A stretch of DNA of 64,000 bases from CAYPAV01 sp964408805 (GTDB lineage: Bacteria; Pseudomonadota; Alphaproteobacteria; UBA8366). Of the stretch, positions 18,899 to 29,668 are shown piece by piece. The stretch covers positions 124,001 through 188,000 of the forward strand of contig CAYPAV010000004.1 in the NCBI GenBank assembly GCA_964408805.1. The letters are read 5' to 3'. The notes under the pieces are model-generated. The model was not told where the DNA came from and did no database searches. It was given only the letters and a program-made list of their open reading frames with translations. Every line of letters starts with the position of its first letter. Within the stretch, counting starts at the first letter, position 1. The position numbers and the translations under genes are program-made.

Positions 18899-20409
18899 CT
18901 TAGCCGCAAGGTCCCGGCGCCGTCGATGGTGCCGTCTCGGCCGCAAAATTCCTCGTTCATCATGGCGCCGACGGCATCGAGATCGGTCACATTGGCCCAG
19001 GTCCGTCGCCCATCGTCGAGAAGGCAGGCCGTATGCGCCATCGATGGCTGGCCCTCGGGGCCGTACATGACGACATAGGATTCAACCGTCGCACGACCGT
19101 TATGTTCGACCTCGACCTCGCGTCGCGGCGTCGCATCAACCTCCGCCTGCAGATCGGCCCAGGCAAAGGGCCGCGCCGGCGGCGTCGTCGAGTAGATGCA
19201 AAGCGCATGTTTGGTCAGTAGCCCGCCATTCGCCGTCACCAGCCCGAGGCTGCCCGGCTTCGCGCGAAGCAGATCGACCGTGCGGGCGACCGAGTGCATG
19301 ACGTAGTTGTTCAACGGCCCGCCGGCGAAGGTCAGCCCGCCGGTGACGGTGAGGGGCCGGTCCTGCGGGATGCCGATCTCGTTGGCCGAGACCTGCACCG
19401 CGGCCGGGAAGCAGCTGTATAGGTCGATGTAATCCATCTCGGCCACGCCGAACCCGGTGAGCTCGAACAGTTTCGCGGCGGCGAAGCGAATGGCCGGGGA
19501 GCTGTGGAGGTTGTCCCGCTCCGAGACGTAGAGGTGGTCCCAGGCTTCCGTTCCCGCATGGGGATAGACCCAACGATCCTCGCCGATGCCGAGCTGACGC
19601 GCCTTCCCTACCGAGGTGAGGATAAGAGCTGCGCCCTGATCGACGCTGTTGTTGGAGTTCATCAGCTTCGTATAGGGGTATGAGACCGGACGGTTTGAAG
19701 GCGAGGGTGTTCTGATTTCGGAGGCGCTCAAGGGCTTCCGGATCCAGGCATTCGGATTGTCGACCGCGACGCGATTGAACCCGGCCCAAAGCTCCGATAC
19801 GCGCTTTAGATGTCCGTCGACGCTCTCGCCGTTGGCATGACGAAGGGCCGTCTCGAACATCGGGTAAAATTGAATGGGTCGTTCGATTCCACGCTTCAAC
19901 TCCGCCTCGTGGCGGGTGACCTTGTTGCTACCCAAGAACAGATCCGGCGCATCGCTGTCGTCCCTGGTCGTCGGGTTGGCGCCGGGCGCCGTGGTGGCGG
20001 GGTTCCAGTCGAGCTCGAGGCCTGCCTTTCGCGCCCTCGCCTGGGTGCGGCCGCATTCGCCGCCTGTCAGGACGATGACCTCGTTCTTGCCGGCCTGGAT
20101 GTCGAGGAAACTGCGATTGGTCAGCGATTGGACGTAATTCCCGCCGAGCGAGGTCAGCCCCGTCTCTGCCCCGCCGGCCCCGATCCGCTCGGCCACGGCG
20201 CGGGCCGGGTTGGCGTAACCCCAAATGCCGCAAACCACGCGAACCGAGTCCGCGGCCGCGAGAATCTTCGGATTGCCGCAATCCTCGACCGCCTTCTCGA
20301 CGGCCTGAACCATTAGCTCGAGCGGTTCCTTCGCGGCACTTGGGTCGTCTTCGCGCTGCTCGACCTGTGCGACGCCCACGAAGATGGGGGTGCGATCATC
20401 CGTTGCCAT
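18895..20409 (-). CDS. Thiolase-like protein (SCP2/acetyl-CoA acetyltransferase family)
   Basis: About 504 residues with the thiolase fold: the N-half carries GGNYVQSLTN and the C-half GGLLTKHALCIYS. The usual N-terminal nucleophilic Cys after the GGN region is absent, so classical Claisen thiolysis is doubtful. Cys-less members of this family include side-chain aldolases of steroid degradation, which need a DUF35 partner; none is encoded here. I prefer the ATG at 20409, which has GAGG nine bases upstream, over that at 20418. The MaoC-dehydratase and ligase pair upstream suggests a shared acyl-CoA pathway. Confidence 0.8.
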   Translation of the reverse strand: MATDDRTPIFVGVAQVEQREDDPSAAKEPLELMVQAVEKAVEDCGNPKILAAADSVRVVCGIWGYANPARAVAERIGAGGAETGLTSLGGNYVQSLTNRSFLDIQAGKNEVIVLTGGECGRTQARARKAGLELDWNPATTAPGANPTTRDDSDAPDLFLGSNKVTRHEAELKRGIERPIQFYPMFETALRHANGESVDGHLKRVSELWAGFNRVAVDNPNAWIRKPLSASEIRTPSPSNRPVSYPYTKLMNSNNSVDQGAALILTSVGKARQLGIGEDRWVYPHAGTEAWDHLYVSERDNLHSSPAIRFAAAKLFELTGFGVAEMDYIDLYSCFPAAVQVSANEIGIPQDRPLTVTGGLTFAGGPLNNYVMHSVARTVDLLRAKPGSLGLVTANGGLLTKHALCIYSTTPPARPFAWADLQAEVDATPRREVEVEHNGRATVESYVVMYGPEGQPSMAHTACLLDDGRRTWANVTDLDAVGAMMNEEFCGRDGTIDGAGTLRLS

Positions 20410-20552
20410 CGGCGGCATCCTCGTTTGTCGGTTTCACTCCTGGAAAGGGAGGATAAACCGTCTTGCCGCGGATTCGAGTGGCGGCCGGGACAATGAAATT
20501 TCGAGGGTTTCAGAAACCTACCGAGTCGCGCACGGCGACCCTAGATGTCCGG

Positions 20553-20729
20553 TCAGCCGCTGCCGAGCTTGGCCCTTGCATAAACCTCGTCGCGGTACCG
20601 GGTCAAGGCAACGTGATTTTCCCAGCCGTCCTCCGAATTTTGCGACCCGAGACGCCGTGCTTCCTGCAGAAGCCAGCACCAGGTTGCAATGATTGCGGCG
20701 GCGATTCGCCGCGGAATGTTCCCGACCAT
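20553..20729 (-). CDS. Short unannotated ORF, 58 residues, with strong ribosome site
   Basis: Between the thiolase-like and PhyH-like genes, a minus-strand frame runs from the ATG at 20729 to a TGA at 20553. GGAGG sits eight bases before the ATG. The protein begins MVGNIPRRIAAAIIATWCWLL, so one short hydrophobic helix (about residues 9-21) follows a basic start. The rest is polar with YRDEVYARAK near the end. I recognise no family. It could be a small membrane-associated protein; it could also be chance. Confidence 0.45.
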   Translation of the reverse strand: MVGNIPRRIAAAIIATWCWLLQEARRLGSQNSEDGWENHVALTRYRDEVYARAKLGSG

Positions 20730-20804
20730 GAATCTCGCCTCCGAAAACGGCGTGTTACGATCTTAACCGAAGCGGTTGCGATTTACGATATTAATACCGG
20801 ATCG

Positions 20805-21656
20805 CTACCGACCGGCGGTCGCTCCGCCATATATTTCCGTCGGCGGCAGGGGACTGCCCTCGAAGATGTTCTTGCCGGTCTTGCGTGTCGCGTTCTGCCA
20901 GGCCGTCAGCTCCGCCTCGCCGAATTCTACCTTCGGCGACGGGTCGACATCGACGTTTCCGTAGTCGTCGACCCCGCGGACCAGCATCGCGGTATCCCGG
21001 TGGGCGCGGGCCTCGACATGGGTCGGCATCATCTCCACCAGCAGCATGATCCGGCGCTCATCGGCGGTGTTGACCGGCGAGCCGTGGAGGATTTCCGAGT
21101 TGAAAAGACCGATCTCGCCCGGTCTCAGCGAAACGTCGACGGCCTGCGATTTGTCGAAATCGGTGGAGATATACTGACCGCGCGAAAGAATGCTGTCCGG
21201 ATCGCCTGTATCGATATGCGGAAGCGTGCCTGATTTGTGCGAGCCGGGAATCACCTTCAGGCATCCATGTTCGGCCGAGCATTCCGAAAGCGCCAGCGCG
21301 CCCAGCACCAGGATCGGCCGGATCGGATTGTACGCCCCGTCCTGATGCCAGCCGGCGAAGGTCTTGCCGTCCGGGTTCTTGATTCGGAAGGCCATGCTGT
21401 AGCAAAGGAGATTGGGCCCGATCAAATCCTCGTAGACGTCGAGAACATGGGGCAGGCGCGCGATCTCCTCGACCCAGGGGCACAAGAGATGCGACTTGCT
21501 TTTCAGTTTCCTCGTGTCGTTCGGGTACTTGGCCTCGAAGGCTTCGAGATGGCCGCGATAGCGCGCCACCTCGTCCGGCGAGAGGACCGGCACGGGGGAG
21601 AGAAATCCTTGCGTGTGAAAATGTTCGACCTGTTCCTCGGTTAGAACCTTCGGCAT
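20805..21656 (-). CDS. Phytanoyl-CoA dioxygenase (PhyH) family Fe(II)/2-oxoglutarate oxygenase
   Basis: A 283-residue double-stranded beta-helix oxygenase that would hydroxylate a substrate using O2 and 2-oxoglutarate. The iron facial triad is visible: His104 and Asp106 in WHQDGAY, and His191 in EILHGSP. The 2-oxoglutarate-binding Arg follows at about residue 201. An upstream in-frame GTG at 21659 is less likely than the ATG at 21656. The neighbours are catabolic genes, consistent with acyl-CoA alpha-hydroxylation, but PhyH proteins act on many small molecules. Confidence 0.88.
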   Translation of the reverse strand: MPKVLTEEQVEHFHTQGFLSPVPVLSPDEVARYRGHLEAFEAKYPNDTRKLKSKSHLLCPWVEEIARLPHVLDVYEDLIGPNLLCYSMAFRIKNPDGKTFAGWHQDGAYNPIRPILVLGALALSECSAEHGCLKVIPGSHKSGTLPHIDTGDPDSILSRGQYISTDFDKSQAVDVSLRPGEIGLFNSEILHGSPVNTADERRIMLLVEMMPTHVEARAHRDTAMLVRGVDDYGNVDVDPSPKVEFGEAELTAWQNATRKTGKNIFEGSPLPPTEIYGGATAGR

Positions 21657-21795
21657 CACAGATTTCCCTCCAACTTACGTCGCGATTCGGTCTTATTCCC
21701 TGACATGTAACTAGATCCAGCTTTGCATTTTGTCACCCGTCACTTCAATGGGATAGGATTTGCCGGGCATCGAGCGGTGCCGGGCGGGAGGGGTC

Positions 21796-23349
21796 ATGCG
21801 GATCGGATTGACGGAACTCGACGGACGGCGGTTCGACGTCGTGGTGATCGGCGGCGGCATCAACGGGGCCAGCGCCGCCCAGCATTTGGCGGCCGAGGGC
21901 TATTCCGTCCTGTTGGCGGAAAAGGGCGATTTCGCTTCCGGCTCCAGCTGCCGGTCGACCCGGATGCTGCATTGCGGGCTCCGCTATTTCGAGACAGCGA
22001 ACCCGCTCCGCGATTTCCTGCTCAGCCCGTCCCGGTTCCGGACCGCCCGCACCATGGCCCGCGCCTCGATGGAGACGCGGGCCGAACTGGTCGGCGATTC
22101 GCCGGAGCGCCTGATTCCCTTCACGCTTTATTTTCCGATCTACCAAGACGGGCCCTACAAGCCGTGGCACCTGGATTTGGGATTCAAGATCCTGGGCGGC
22201 CTGGGACCGAAATCGGTTCCGCTCGACTATCGGCGGCTCCCCGCCAAGGAAGCGCTTCGGCTGCCGCTCGTGGACCAGCTCGCCAACCTGGAACGCCTCC
22301 ATTCGGTCGCCGCCTTCCGCGAATATATGCTGGACTGGCCAGAACGCTTCTGCATCGACGCGGTCATGGATGCCGAACGGATGGGCGCAGTCGTCCGAAA
22401 CCACACCACGGCCCAACTCATGGCGCGGGACGGCGATGGCCTTTGGCATGTCGGGCTAAGGGATGAGGAGGCGTCAGTCTCGGTGACGGCGCCCGTGGTT
22501 CTCAATATGGCCGGGATCTGGATTGACCGGGTGAACGGTCGCGAGAATGTGGGATCGGCGCCCCGGCGACTCGTCCTCGGTACCAAGGGGGCGCATATCG
22601 TCATCCAGCTGCCGCCGGAATACCGCTCCTTCGGGATCGCCACCGTCAACAGCCTCGGCGAGCCGCACTACTGCTTGCCGAGCCAGGGTGGCTACCACCA
22701 TATCGGCCCGACGGAGACGGTCTATGAAGGCGAACTCGACGATATCCGCGTCACCCGAGAGGAGGTCGAGTTTCTCCTGAGGGAGACGGCGGCGGTCCTC
22801 CCCGGTCTTGGCCTCGATGAGAAGGACGTTGTCTATTGCTGGGCCGGAGTACGGCCGCTCACTTTCGATCCCGCCTATCCCAAGGGCGACCGGTCGCGGG
22901 AAATCCACGACATGGCGGATGACGGGCTCCCCAATGTGCTCGCCATGACCGCGGGTCCGGTGATGAGCCATCGATCGGCCGGGCGCGAGTTGGCGGCGGC
23001 GGTGCGGCGAAAGGTGCCGCCCTCGGGCGCGCCCCAGGCGCTGGACCATCGGCCCCGCCTGTTGTCGGAAGACGCGAACGCACCGCCGCTGGTTGCCGGC
23101 GACGATCGGGTTCGGCTGTCTCATCTCGGCCATGTCGCCGCGACCGAACATGCGCGGGACCTCGGCGATATCCTGTTCGCGCGAACCGGCATCGGCTATC
23201 GCCATCAATTGGAGGATACGGCGATCCGGCGGGCCGCCGAGGCCGTCTCGGCCCATCTCGGCTGGGACGCGGCCGAAATCGACCGCCAAGTCGGCGACGT
23301 CAGGAGCCGTATCGACACCCTCTACCGGCCGATGCCCAAGATCAATTGA
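21796..23349 (+). CDS. FAD-dependent glycerol-3-phosphate dehydrogenase-like protein
   Basis: A 517-residue flavoprotein of the GlpD/DAO superfamily. It has the dinucleotide fold VVIGGGINGASAAQHLA near the N-terminus and the GlpD-type SSCRSTRMLHCGLRY (close to SSKLIHGGLRY). The C-terminal domain is GlpD-like, ending in a helical bundle with MARTGIGY-like sequence. The ATG at 21796 has GGGAGGGG just upstream; the frame extends 12 codons further without support. It probably oxidises glycerol-3-phosphate or a related polyol phosphate and passes electrons to quinone. No glpK or glpF is adjacent. Confidence 0.85.
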   Translation: MRIGLTELDGRRFDVVVIGGGINGASAAQHLAAEGYSVLLAEKGDFASGSSCRSTRMLHCGLRYFETANPLRDFLLSPSRFRTARTMARASMETRAELVGDSPERLIPFTLYFPIYQDGPYKPWHLDLGFKILGGLGPKSVPLDYRRLPAKEALRLPLVDQLANLERLHSVAAFREYMLDWPERFCIDAVMDAERMGAVVRNHTTAQLMARDGDGLWHVGLRDEEASVSVTAPVVLNMAGIWIDRVNGRENVGSAPRRLVLGTKGAHIVIQLPPEYRSFGIATVNSLGEPHYCLPSQGGYHHIGPTETVYEGELDDIRVTREEVEFLLRETAAVLPGLGLDEKDVVYCWAGVRPLTFDPAYPKGDRSREIHDMADDGLPNVLAMTAGPVMSHRSAGRELAAAVRRKVPPSGAPQALDHRPRLLSEDANAPPLVAGDDRVRLSHLGHVAATEHARDLGDILFARTGIGYRHQLEDTAIRRAAEAVSAHLGWDAAEIDRQVGDVRSRIDTLYRPMPKIN

Positions 23350-23367
23350 TAGGATTTTCGCAAAAGA

Positions 23368-23444
23368 TGGTGGGCCCGGAGGGACTCGAACCCCCGACAT
23401 AACCGTTATGAGCGGTTCGTTCTAACCAGCTGAACTACGGGCCC
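23368..23444 (-). tRNA. tRNA with CAU anticodon, probably tRNA-Ile2 (lysidine-modified)
   Basis: A 77-nt cloverleaf with encoded CCA. The acceptor GGGCCCG pairs with CGGGCCC. The D arm has AGTTCAGCTGGTTAGAAC. The anticodon arm is AACCG-CTCATAA-CGGTT, giving anticodon CAU, and the T loop is GTTCGAGTC. It lacks the initiator features (a C1:A72 mismatch and the three GC pairs of the anticodon stem). A CAU tRNA with an all-GC GGGCCCG acceptor fits Ile2 better than elongator Met, but sequence alone does not settle it. Confidence 0.9.
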
Positions 23445-23504
23445 GCGCCCTCTATAGCAGCGCGGGCCGGGAGCGGCAATCTGAGCGGCGGTGCGGCCGG
23501 TCCT

Positions 23505-25598
<2,094 letters not shown>

Positions 25599-25664
25599 AT
25601 GCTTACGCCCTCTTTGTCACAGGCCGCCTGTCCGGGGGGCCTTCACTCATTCACGATACCGGTG

Positions 25665-27500
25665 CTACAGATCGGCACTTGTATCGAGTTCGATCGACTC
25701 CAGCACGTCTTCGCCCCGTTGCCGGAATCGTGCCTCGCTTTCTTCCGTTCCTTCCCGGGCCGCCTCGCGGGCGTAATCCCGGAATTCCGCTTGTTGACGC
25801 CGCCGCCGGAACCCGGCCAAGATGCCGGAAACGCCTTCGCGGGCGTCCTCAAGCGGGGAATCGCCACATGCAAAGCGCGCGTTCCGTAAAACGCCCGGGT
25901 CAAGCACAAGCGACAGAATGTCCGCGAATCCGCTGTCAGATAAGTGGCGATGAAGCTGTTCCGCGTCAAGGTCCGGATTTGCGACGAACACGTCATGCAG
26001 TATCGTGCGAAATTCGTCAAGGTTTTCATCGAGTTCGACCGCCGCTATTTCGTCCGCGAACTCGTCGATCAGGGTCGGATGATTGATCAATGCCGCCATT
26101 AGCCATCGTTGGGTGCTTCGATCAAGCCCGGCCTTTGCGGCGGCCAGATTGGTGCGGGCTCGGGTCTCGCGCGCCGGCTGGAAGCCGCGGTTCCGTCCGA
26201 TTTGTCCCGATCGTCCGTCCGACCGGTTCCGACGCGACGCCGTTCGGCGGTCGAATAGTTCGCGGTACTGCTCGCGCACGCTCGGATCGTCGATGCGGCC
26301 GGACCGGTCGCGGAGCCGCGCCTTCAGGCCGGCGAAGCGCTCGGGCGTGTCCGTCGGCCCGGCGCTGACCTCCATGTTCCAGATCACCTCGGCGAGCGGC
26401 CGCGCGACCTCGATCAGACGCTTGAGCGCATCGCCGCCCTGGGCCGTGATCAAGCTGTCCGGATCCTCGCCCTCAGGCAGGAAGGCGAAGCGCAGCGACT
26501 TTCCCGGTTTGAGTTGGGGCAGGGCCCTGTCGGCCGCGCGTTCGGCCGCCCGCTGTCCGGCCGTATCGCCGTCGAAACAAAGGATCGGTTCGTCGACCAG
26601 CCGCCAGAGGAGCCGCATCTGTTCTTCCGTGAAGGCGGTGCCGAGCGGGGCGACGGCGGCCGGGAAGCCGCCACGCGCGAGCGCGATCACGTCCATATAG
26701 CCTTCGGCGACGATGAGATCCGGCGTCTCCTTCAGCGCGGACCTGGCAGCAGCCAGGTTGTAAAGCGTGCGGCGCTTGTCGAAGAGCGGCGTGTCGCGGG
26801 AGTTGAGGTATTTCGGCTCGCCGTTGCCAAGGACCCTGCCGCCGAAGGCGACGACCCTGCCGCGCGCGTCGGCGATCGGAAACATCACCCGGTCACGAAA
26901 GAAATCGAAGGCGGCGCGGCCGTCGTCCGGGACCGTCATCAAGCCCGCCTCGACCAGCATCGCCTGCTCGAAACCCTGCTTGCGAAGGGTCGATTCGATT
27001 TGGCTCTCGCTGCCGCGCGGTTGCGCGGGCGCGTATCCAAGGCGGAATTGTTGGATCGTTCGATCATCCAGACCGCGGTGTTCGAAATAGGCGCGCGCTG
27101 CCCCACCGGCCTCGCCCGCCAGCTGGGCCTGGAACCAGACCGTGGCGGCTTCCACCAATTCGTGGAGGCCGGCGCGCCGCTTTTCGCGCTTGGCTTCCTC
27201 GGGCGTGGCCCGTGGTACTTCCATGCCCGCATCGCCTGCCAGGCGCTCCACCGCCTCCGGGAAGGAGAGGTTTTCCGTCTCCATGGCAAAACTGATGATG
27301 TCGCCATGCTTGCCGCAGCCAAAGCAGTGATAGAACCCCTTGTCCTCGTTGACGGTGAAGGACGGGGTTTTCTCCTTGTGGAAGGGGCAAAGGCCGACGA
27401 ATTCTCGGCCGCGGCGCTGCAGTTTCACCCGCCGGCCGACCGTATCGGCGAGCCCTGTCCGGGTCCGCAACTCATCGAGAAAACCGTTCGGAAAGCTCAT
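25665..27500 (-). CDS. dnaG: DNA primase
   Basis: Synthesises RNA primers at the replication fork. The 611-residue protein from the ATG at 27500 has the zinc-binding domain with Cys38, His41, Cys59 and Cys62. The RNA polymerase core carries the Toprim motif VAEGYMDVIAL and the acidic DGDTAGQRAA. The C-terminal DnaB-interacting domain is partly visible in the Arg/Glu-rich tail. The in-frame TTG at 27518 would add six residues only. It lies between yqeY and rpoD, consistent with the macromolecular synthesis operon. Confidence 0.97.
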   Translation of the reverse strand: MSFPNGFLDELRTRTGLADTVGRRVKLQRRGREFVGLCPFHKEKTPSFTVNEDKGFYHCFGCGKHGDIISFAMETENLSFPEAVERLAGDAGMEVPRATPEEAKREKRRAGLHELVEAATVWFQAQLAGEAGGAARAYFEHRGLDDRTIQQFRLGYAPAQPRGSESQIESTLRKQGFEQAMLVEAGLMTVPDDGRAAFDFFRDRVMFPIADARGRVVAFGGRVLGNGEPKYLNSRDTPLFDKRRTLYNLAAARSALKETPDLIVAEGYMDVIALARGGFPAAVAPLGTAFTEEQMRLLWRLVDEPILCFDGDTAGQRAAERAADRALPQLKPGKSLRFAFLPEGEDPDSLITAQGGDALKRLIEVARPLAEVIWNMEVSAGPTDTPERFAGLKARLRDRSGRIDDPSVREQYRELFDRRTASRRNRSDGRSGQIGRNRGFQPARETRARTNLAAAKAGLDRSTQRWLMAALINHPTLIDEFADEIAAVELDENLDEFRTILHDVFVANPDLDAEQLHRHLSDSGFADILSLVLDPGVLRNARFACGDSPLEDAREGVSGILAGFRRRRQQAEFRDYAREAAREGTEESEARFRQRGEDVLESIELDTSADL

Positions 27501-27540
27501 GTGAACACGGGACTCCAAGCACTTCCCACGACGAGACTCC

Positions 27541-27566
27541 TGGATTCCCGCCTTCGCGGGAATGAC
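27541..27566. repeat. Short dispersed palindromic element (dRS3-like)
   Basis: An 8-bp inverted repeat, ATTCCCGC with GCGGGAAT around loop CTTC (27544-27563), is flanked by TGG and GAC. The form CTGGATTCCCGC..GCGGGAATGAC is a short intergenic repeat well known in many proteobacteria. It lies between yqeY and dnaG. Confidence 0.6.
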
Positions 27567-27632
27567 GCTCGATGTCCGCCACCGATGACAAACAAGCCGC
27601 TCATTCTCCGTCGGACTTTATTCAATTAACCC

Positions 27633-28088
27633 CTATGACAGCGCCTGCCGCGCGATCCCGCCCGCCTTGCTGAAATCCATCGCGCCCGCGTGGCGTTCGC
27701 GAAGCGCCGTCATGACCTTGCCCATTTCCTTCAACCCGGAAGCGCCAGTCTCCTGGATGATGTCGCTGACCGCGTCCGCGATCGCCGATTCATCCATCTG
27801 CGTCGGCAGGAACCGTTCGATGACGGTGATCTCGGTGGCCTCGCGCTCGGCCAAGTCGACCCGGCCGCCCTGGGTGTACATGCCGATGCTCTCGCGCCGC
27901 TGCTTGATCATGGTCTGCAGCAGGTCGAGGATCTCGGTGTCGTCGATCTCGGTGTCGTCGCTCTTGCCGCGCAAGGCGATATCGCGTTCCTTGAGAGCCG
28001 CGCGAATAAGACGAATGGTCGAGGTCGCGCAGCCGTCCCTGGCTTTCAGCGATTCCTTCAACGCGTTGTCGAATTGCTCTCGTAACAT
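27633..28088 (-). CDS. GatB/YqeY domain-containing protein
   Basis: A 151-residue YqeY-type protein, related to the tail domain of the GatB amidotransferase subunit, which binds tRNA. It is all helical with the pattern LKESLKARD..RLIRAALKERDIALR, then LLQTMIKQRRES and a C-terminal KEMGKVMTALRERHAGAMDF. The ATG at 28088 has GGAG eight bases upstream; the frame extends ten codons further. It heads the yqeY-dnaG-rpoD gene order. Its cellular role is not established. Confidence 0.92.
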   Translation of the reverse strand: MLREQFDNALKESLKARDGCATSTIRLIRAALKERDIALRGKSDDTEIDDTEILDLLQTMIKQRRESIGMYTQGGRVDLAEREATEITVIERFLPTQMDESAIADAVSDIIQETGASGLKEMGKVMTALRERHAGAMDFSKAGGIARQALS

Positions 28089-28125
28089 GGTGATCGCTCC
28101 ATGTTCGATTCGCCACAATCTGCAA

Positions 28126-28154
28126 ATCCTACTAAATCATGGGATTTCTGGCAA
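28126..28154 (-). promoter_or_regulatory. Putative sigma-70 promoter of yqeY
   Basis: On the minus strand, TTGCCA (28154-28149) and TAGGAT (28131-28126) are separated by exactly 17 bases. The leader to the ATG at 28088 would be about 31 bases. Confidence 0.4.
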
Positions 28155-28210
28155 CGCTGAAAATATTAATAACCGTTTGATTATTAACGGAAAATTAATT
28201 ATGTTTAGGC

Positions 28211-28239
28211 TTGACGCTGGCGTGGGATTTGCTTAGGAA
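28211..28239 (+). promoter_or_regulatory. Possible carA promoter
   Basis: TTGACG (28211-28216) and a weak TAGGAA (28234-28239) are 17 bases apart. They would leave a leader of about 115 bases before carA, in which I saw no known attenuator. Confidence 0.3.
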
Positions 28240-28362
28240 TCCGGCCAAATTCCGCGCCGCGAGGCGCCTCTCGCCAAAGACAGCAATGCGCCGCGAGCCG
28301 GGGATTGGACGGGAACCGTTTGATCCGGCACGGATTTTCGCGGTGACGGGGAACCCTTTCGG

Positions 28363-29532
28363 ATGGCTGATTCGACCGCGCGCCTGCCCAAACGGCCCGA
28401 CGACTCGACCGCTGCCCTGATTCTGGCGGATGGATCCGTCATTTGGGGGCAGGGCGTCGGGGCGACGGGCCATGCGGTCGGCGAGGTCTGCTTCAACACC
28501 TCGATCACCGGCTACCAGGAAATCATGACCGATCCCTCCTATGCGGGCCAGATCATCACCTTCACCTTCCCCCATATCGGTAATGTCGGCGCCAATGACG
28601 AAGATCGGGAGACCATTACACCGGCGGCGCGCGGCTGCGTCCTTCGGGCGGACATCACCGAGCCGTCGAATTGGCGGGCGGCGCAGCACTACGATGCTTG
28701 GCTGAAGGCGCGGAACCTGATCGGTCTCGCCGGGGTCGATACGCGGCGCTTGACCCGGCGCATCCGCGACGCGGGCGCCCCGCATGCGGTGCTCGCCCAC
28801 GCGCCGGACGGCGATTTCGATTTGGCGGCGCTGCGGGACGAGGCGGCGGCCTGGCCGGGACTCGAGGGCATGGACCTCGCGAAGGAAGTCAGCTGCACCC
28901 AGACCCATGAATGGGACGGGACGCGCTGGGATCTCGGTACCGGATACGGAATGCTCGGTGAAGCGCGCTATCATGTCGTCGCCGTCGATTTCGGTGTTAA
29001 GCACAATATTCTCCGCTGTCTCGCGGCTCTTGGCTGCAAAGTCACCGTGGTTCCGGCGGGCGCCTCGGCTACGGATATCCTGGATCATGCGCCGGACGGG
29101 GTCTTCCTGTCGAACGGACCCGGCGATCCCGCTGCGACCGGCGAATATGCCGTGGCGATGATCCAGGGAGTGATGGCGGCGGGTCTGCCGGTGTTCGGCA
29201 TCTGCCTCGGTTTCCAGATGTTGGGGCTGGCGCTCGGCGGGCGGACCGAGAAGATGCATCACGGCCATCGCGGCGCCAATCATCCGGTGAAGGACCTTGC
29301 CACCGGCACCGTCGAGATCACCAGCCAAAATCACGGTTTCGCGGTCCTGGCCGACTCGTTGCCGGACGATGTCGAGGTGACTCATCTGTCCTTGTTCGAC
29401 GATACCCTCGAGGGCCTGGCCCACAAGACGCGTCCCGTCTTCGGCGTCCAATACCATCCCGAGGCCTCGCCCGGCCCGCAGGACAGCCACTATCTATTCG
29501 AGCGTTTCGTGGGAATGATGGAGGGACGGTGA
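28363..29532 (+). CDS. carA: Carbamoyl-phosphate synthase small (glutaminase) subunit
   Basis: Hydrolyses glutamine and channels ammonia to CarB for carbamoyl phosphate, the first step of pyrimidine and arginine synthesis. The 389 residues show the CarA N-terminal domain (ILADGSVIWGQG, FNTSITGYQEIMTDPSYAGQI) and the class I amidotransferase domain with Cys281 in GICLGFQML and the His/Glu pair in FGVQYHPEASPGP. carB is not the next gene; it must lie elsewhere. Divergent from yqeY. Confidence 0.97.
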   Translation: MADSTARLPKRPDDSTAALILADGSVIWGQGVGATGHAVGEVCFNTSITGYQEIMTDPSYAGQIITFTFPHIGNVGANDEDRETITPAARGCVLRADITEPSNWRAAQHYDAWLKARNLIGLAGVDTRRLTRRIRDAGAPHAVLAHAPDGDFDLAALRDEAAAWPGLEGMDLAKEVSCTQTHEWDGTRWDLGTGYGMLGEARYHVVAVDFGVKHNILRCLAALGCKVTVVPAGASATDILDHAPDGVFLSNGPGDPAATGEYAVAMIQGVMAAGLPVFGICLGFQMLGLALGGRTEKMHHGHRGANHPVKDLATGTVEITSQNHGFAVLADSLPDDVEVTHLSLFDDTLEGLAHKTRPVFGVQYHPEASPGPQDSHYLFERFVGMMEGR

Positions 29533-29668
29533 GTTCACCGGCCCCTTTTTCATCAAACTGATCGCCGGACGATTTCCGCGCCGGTGCGCCGCCGATCCGG
29601 TTGACCCGACCTCGTTGCGGGCGAATATGCCTGGGAAGAGGAAATTTTGATCAGCGGAGCGCGTTGCC

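Noticed and set aside
20463..21233. 256-codon plus-strand frame between the thiolase-like and PhyH-like genes
   Set aside because: Its second half is the mirror of the PhyH-like gene and no ribosome site precedes its start.
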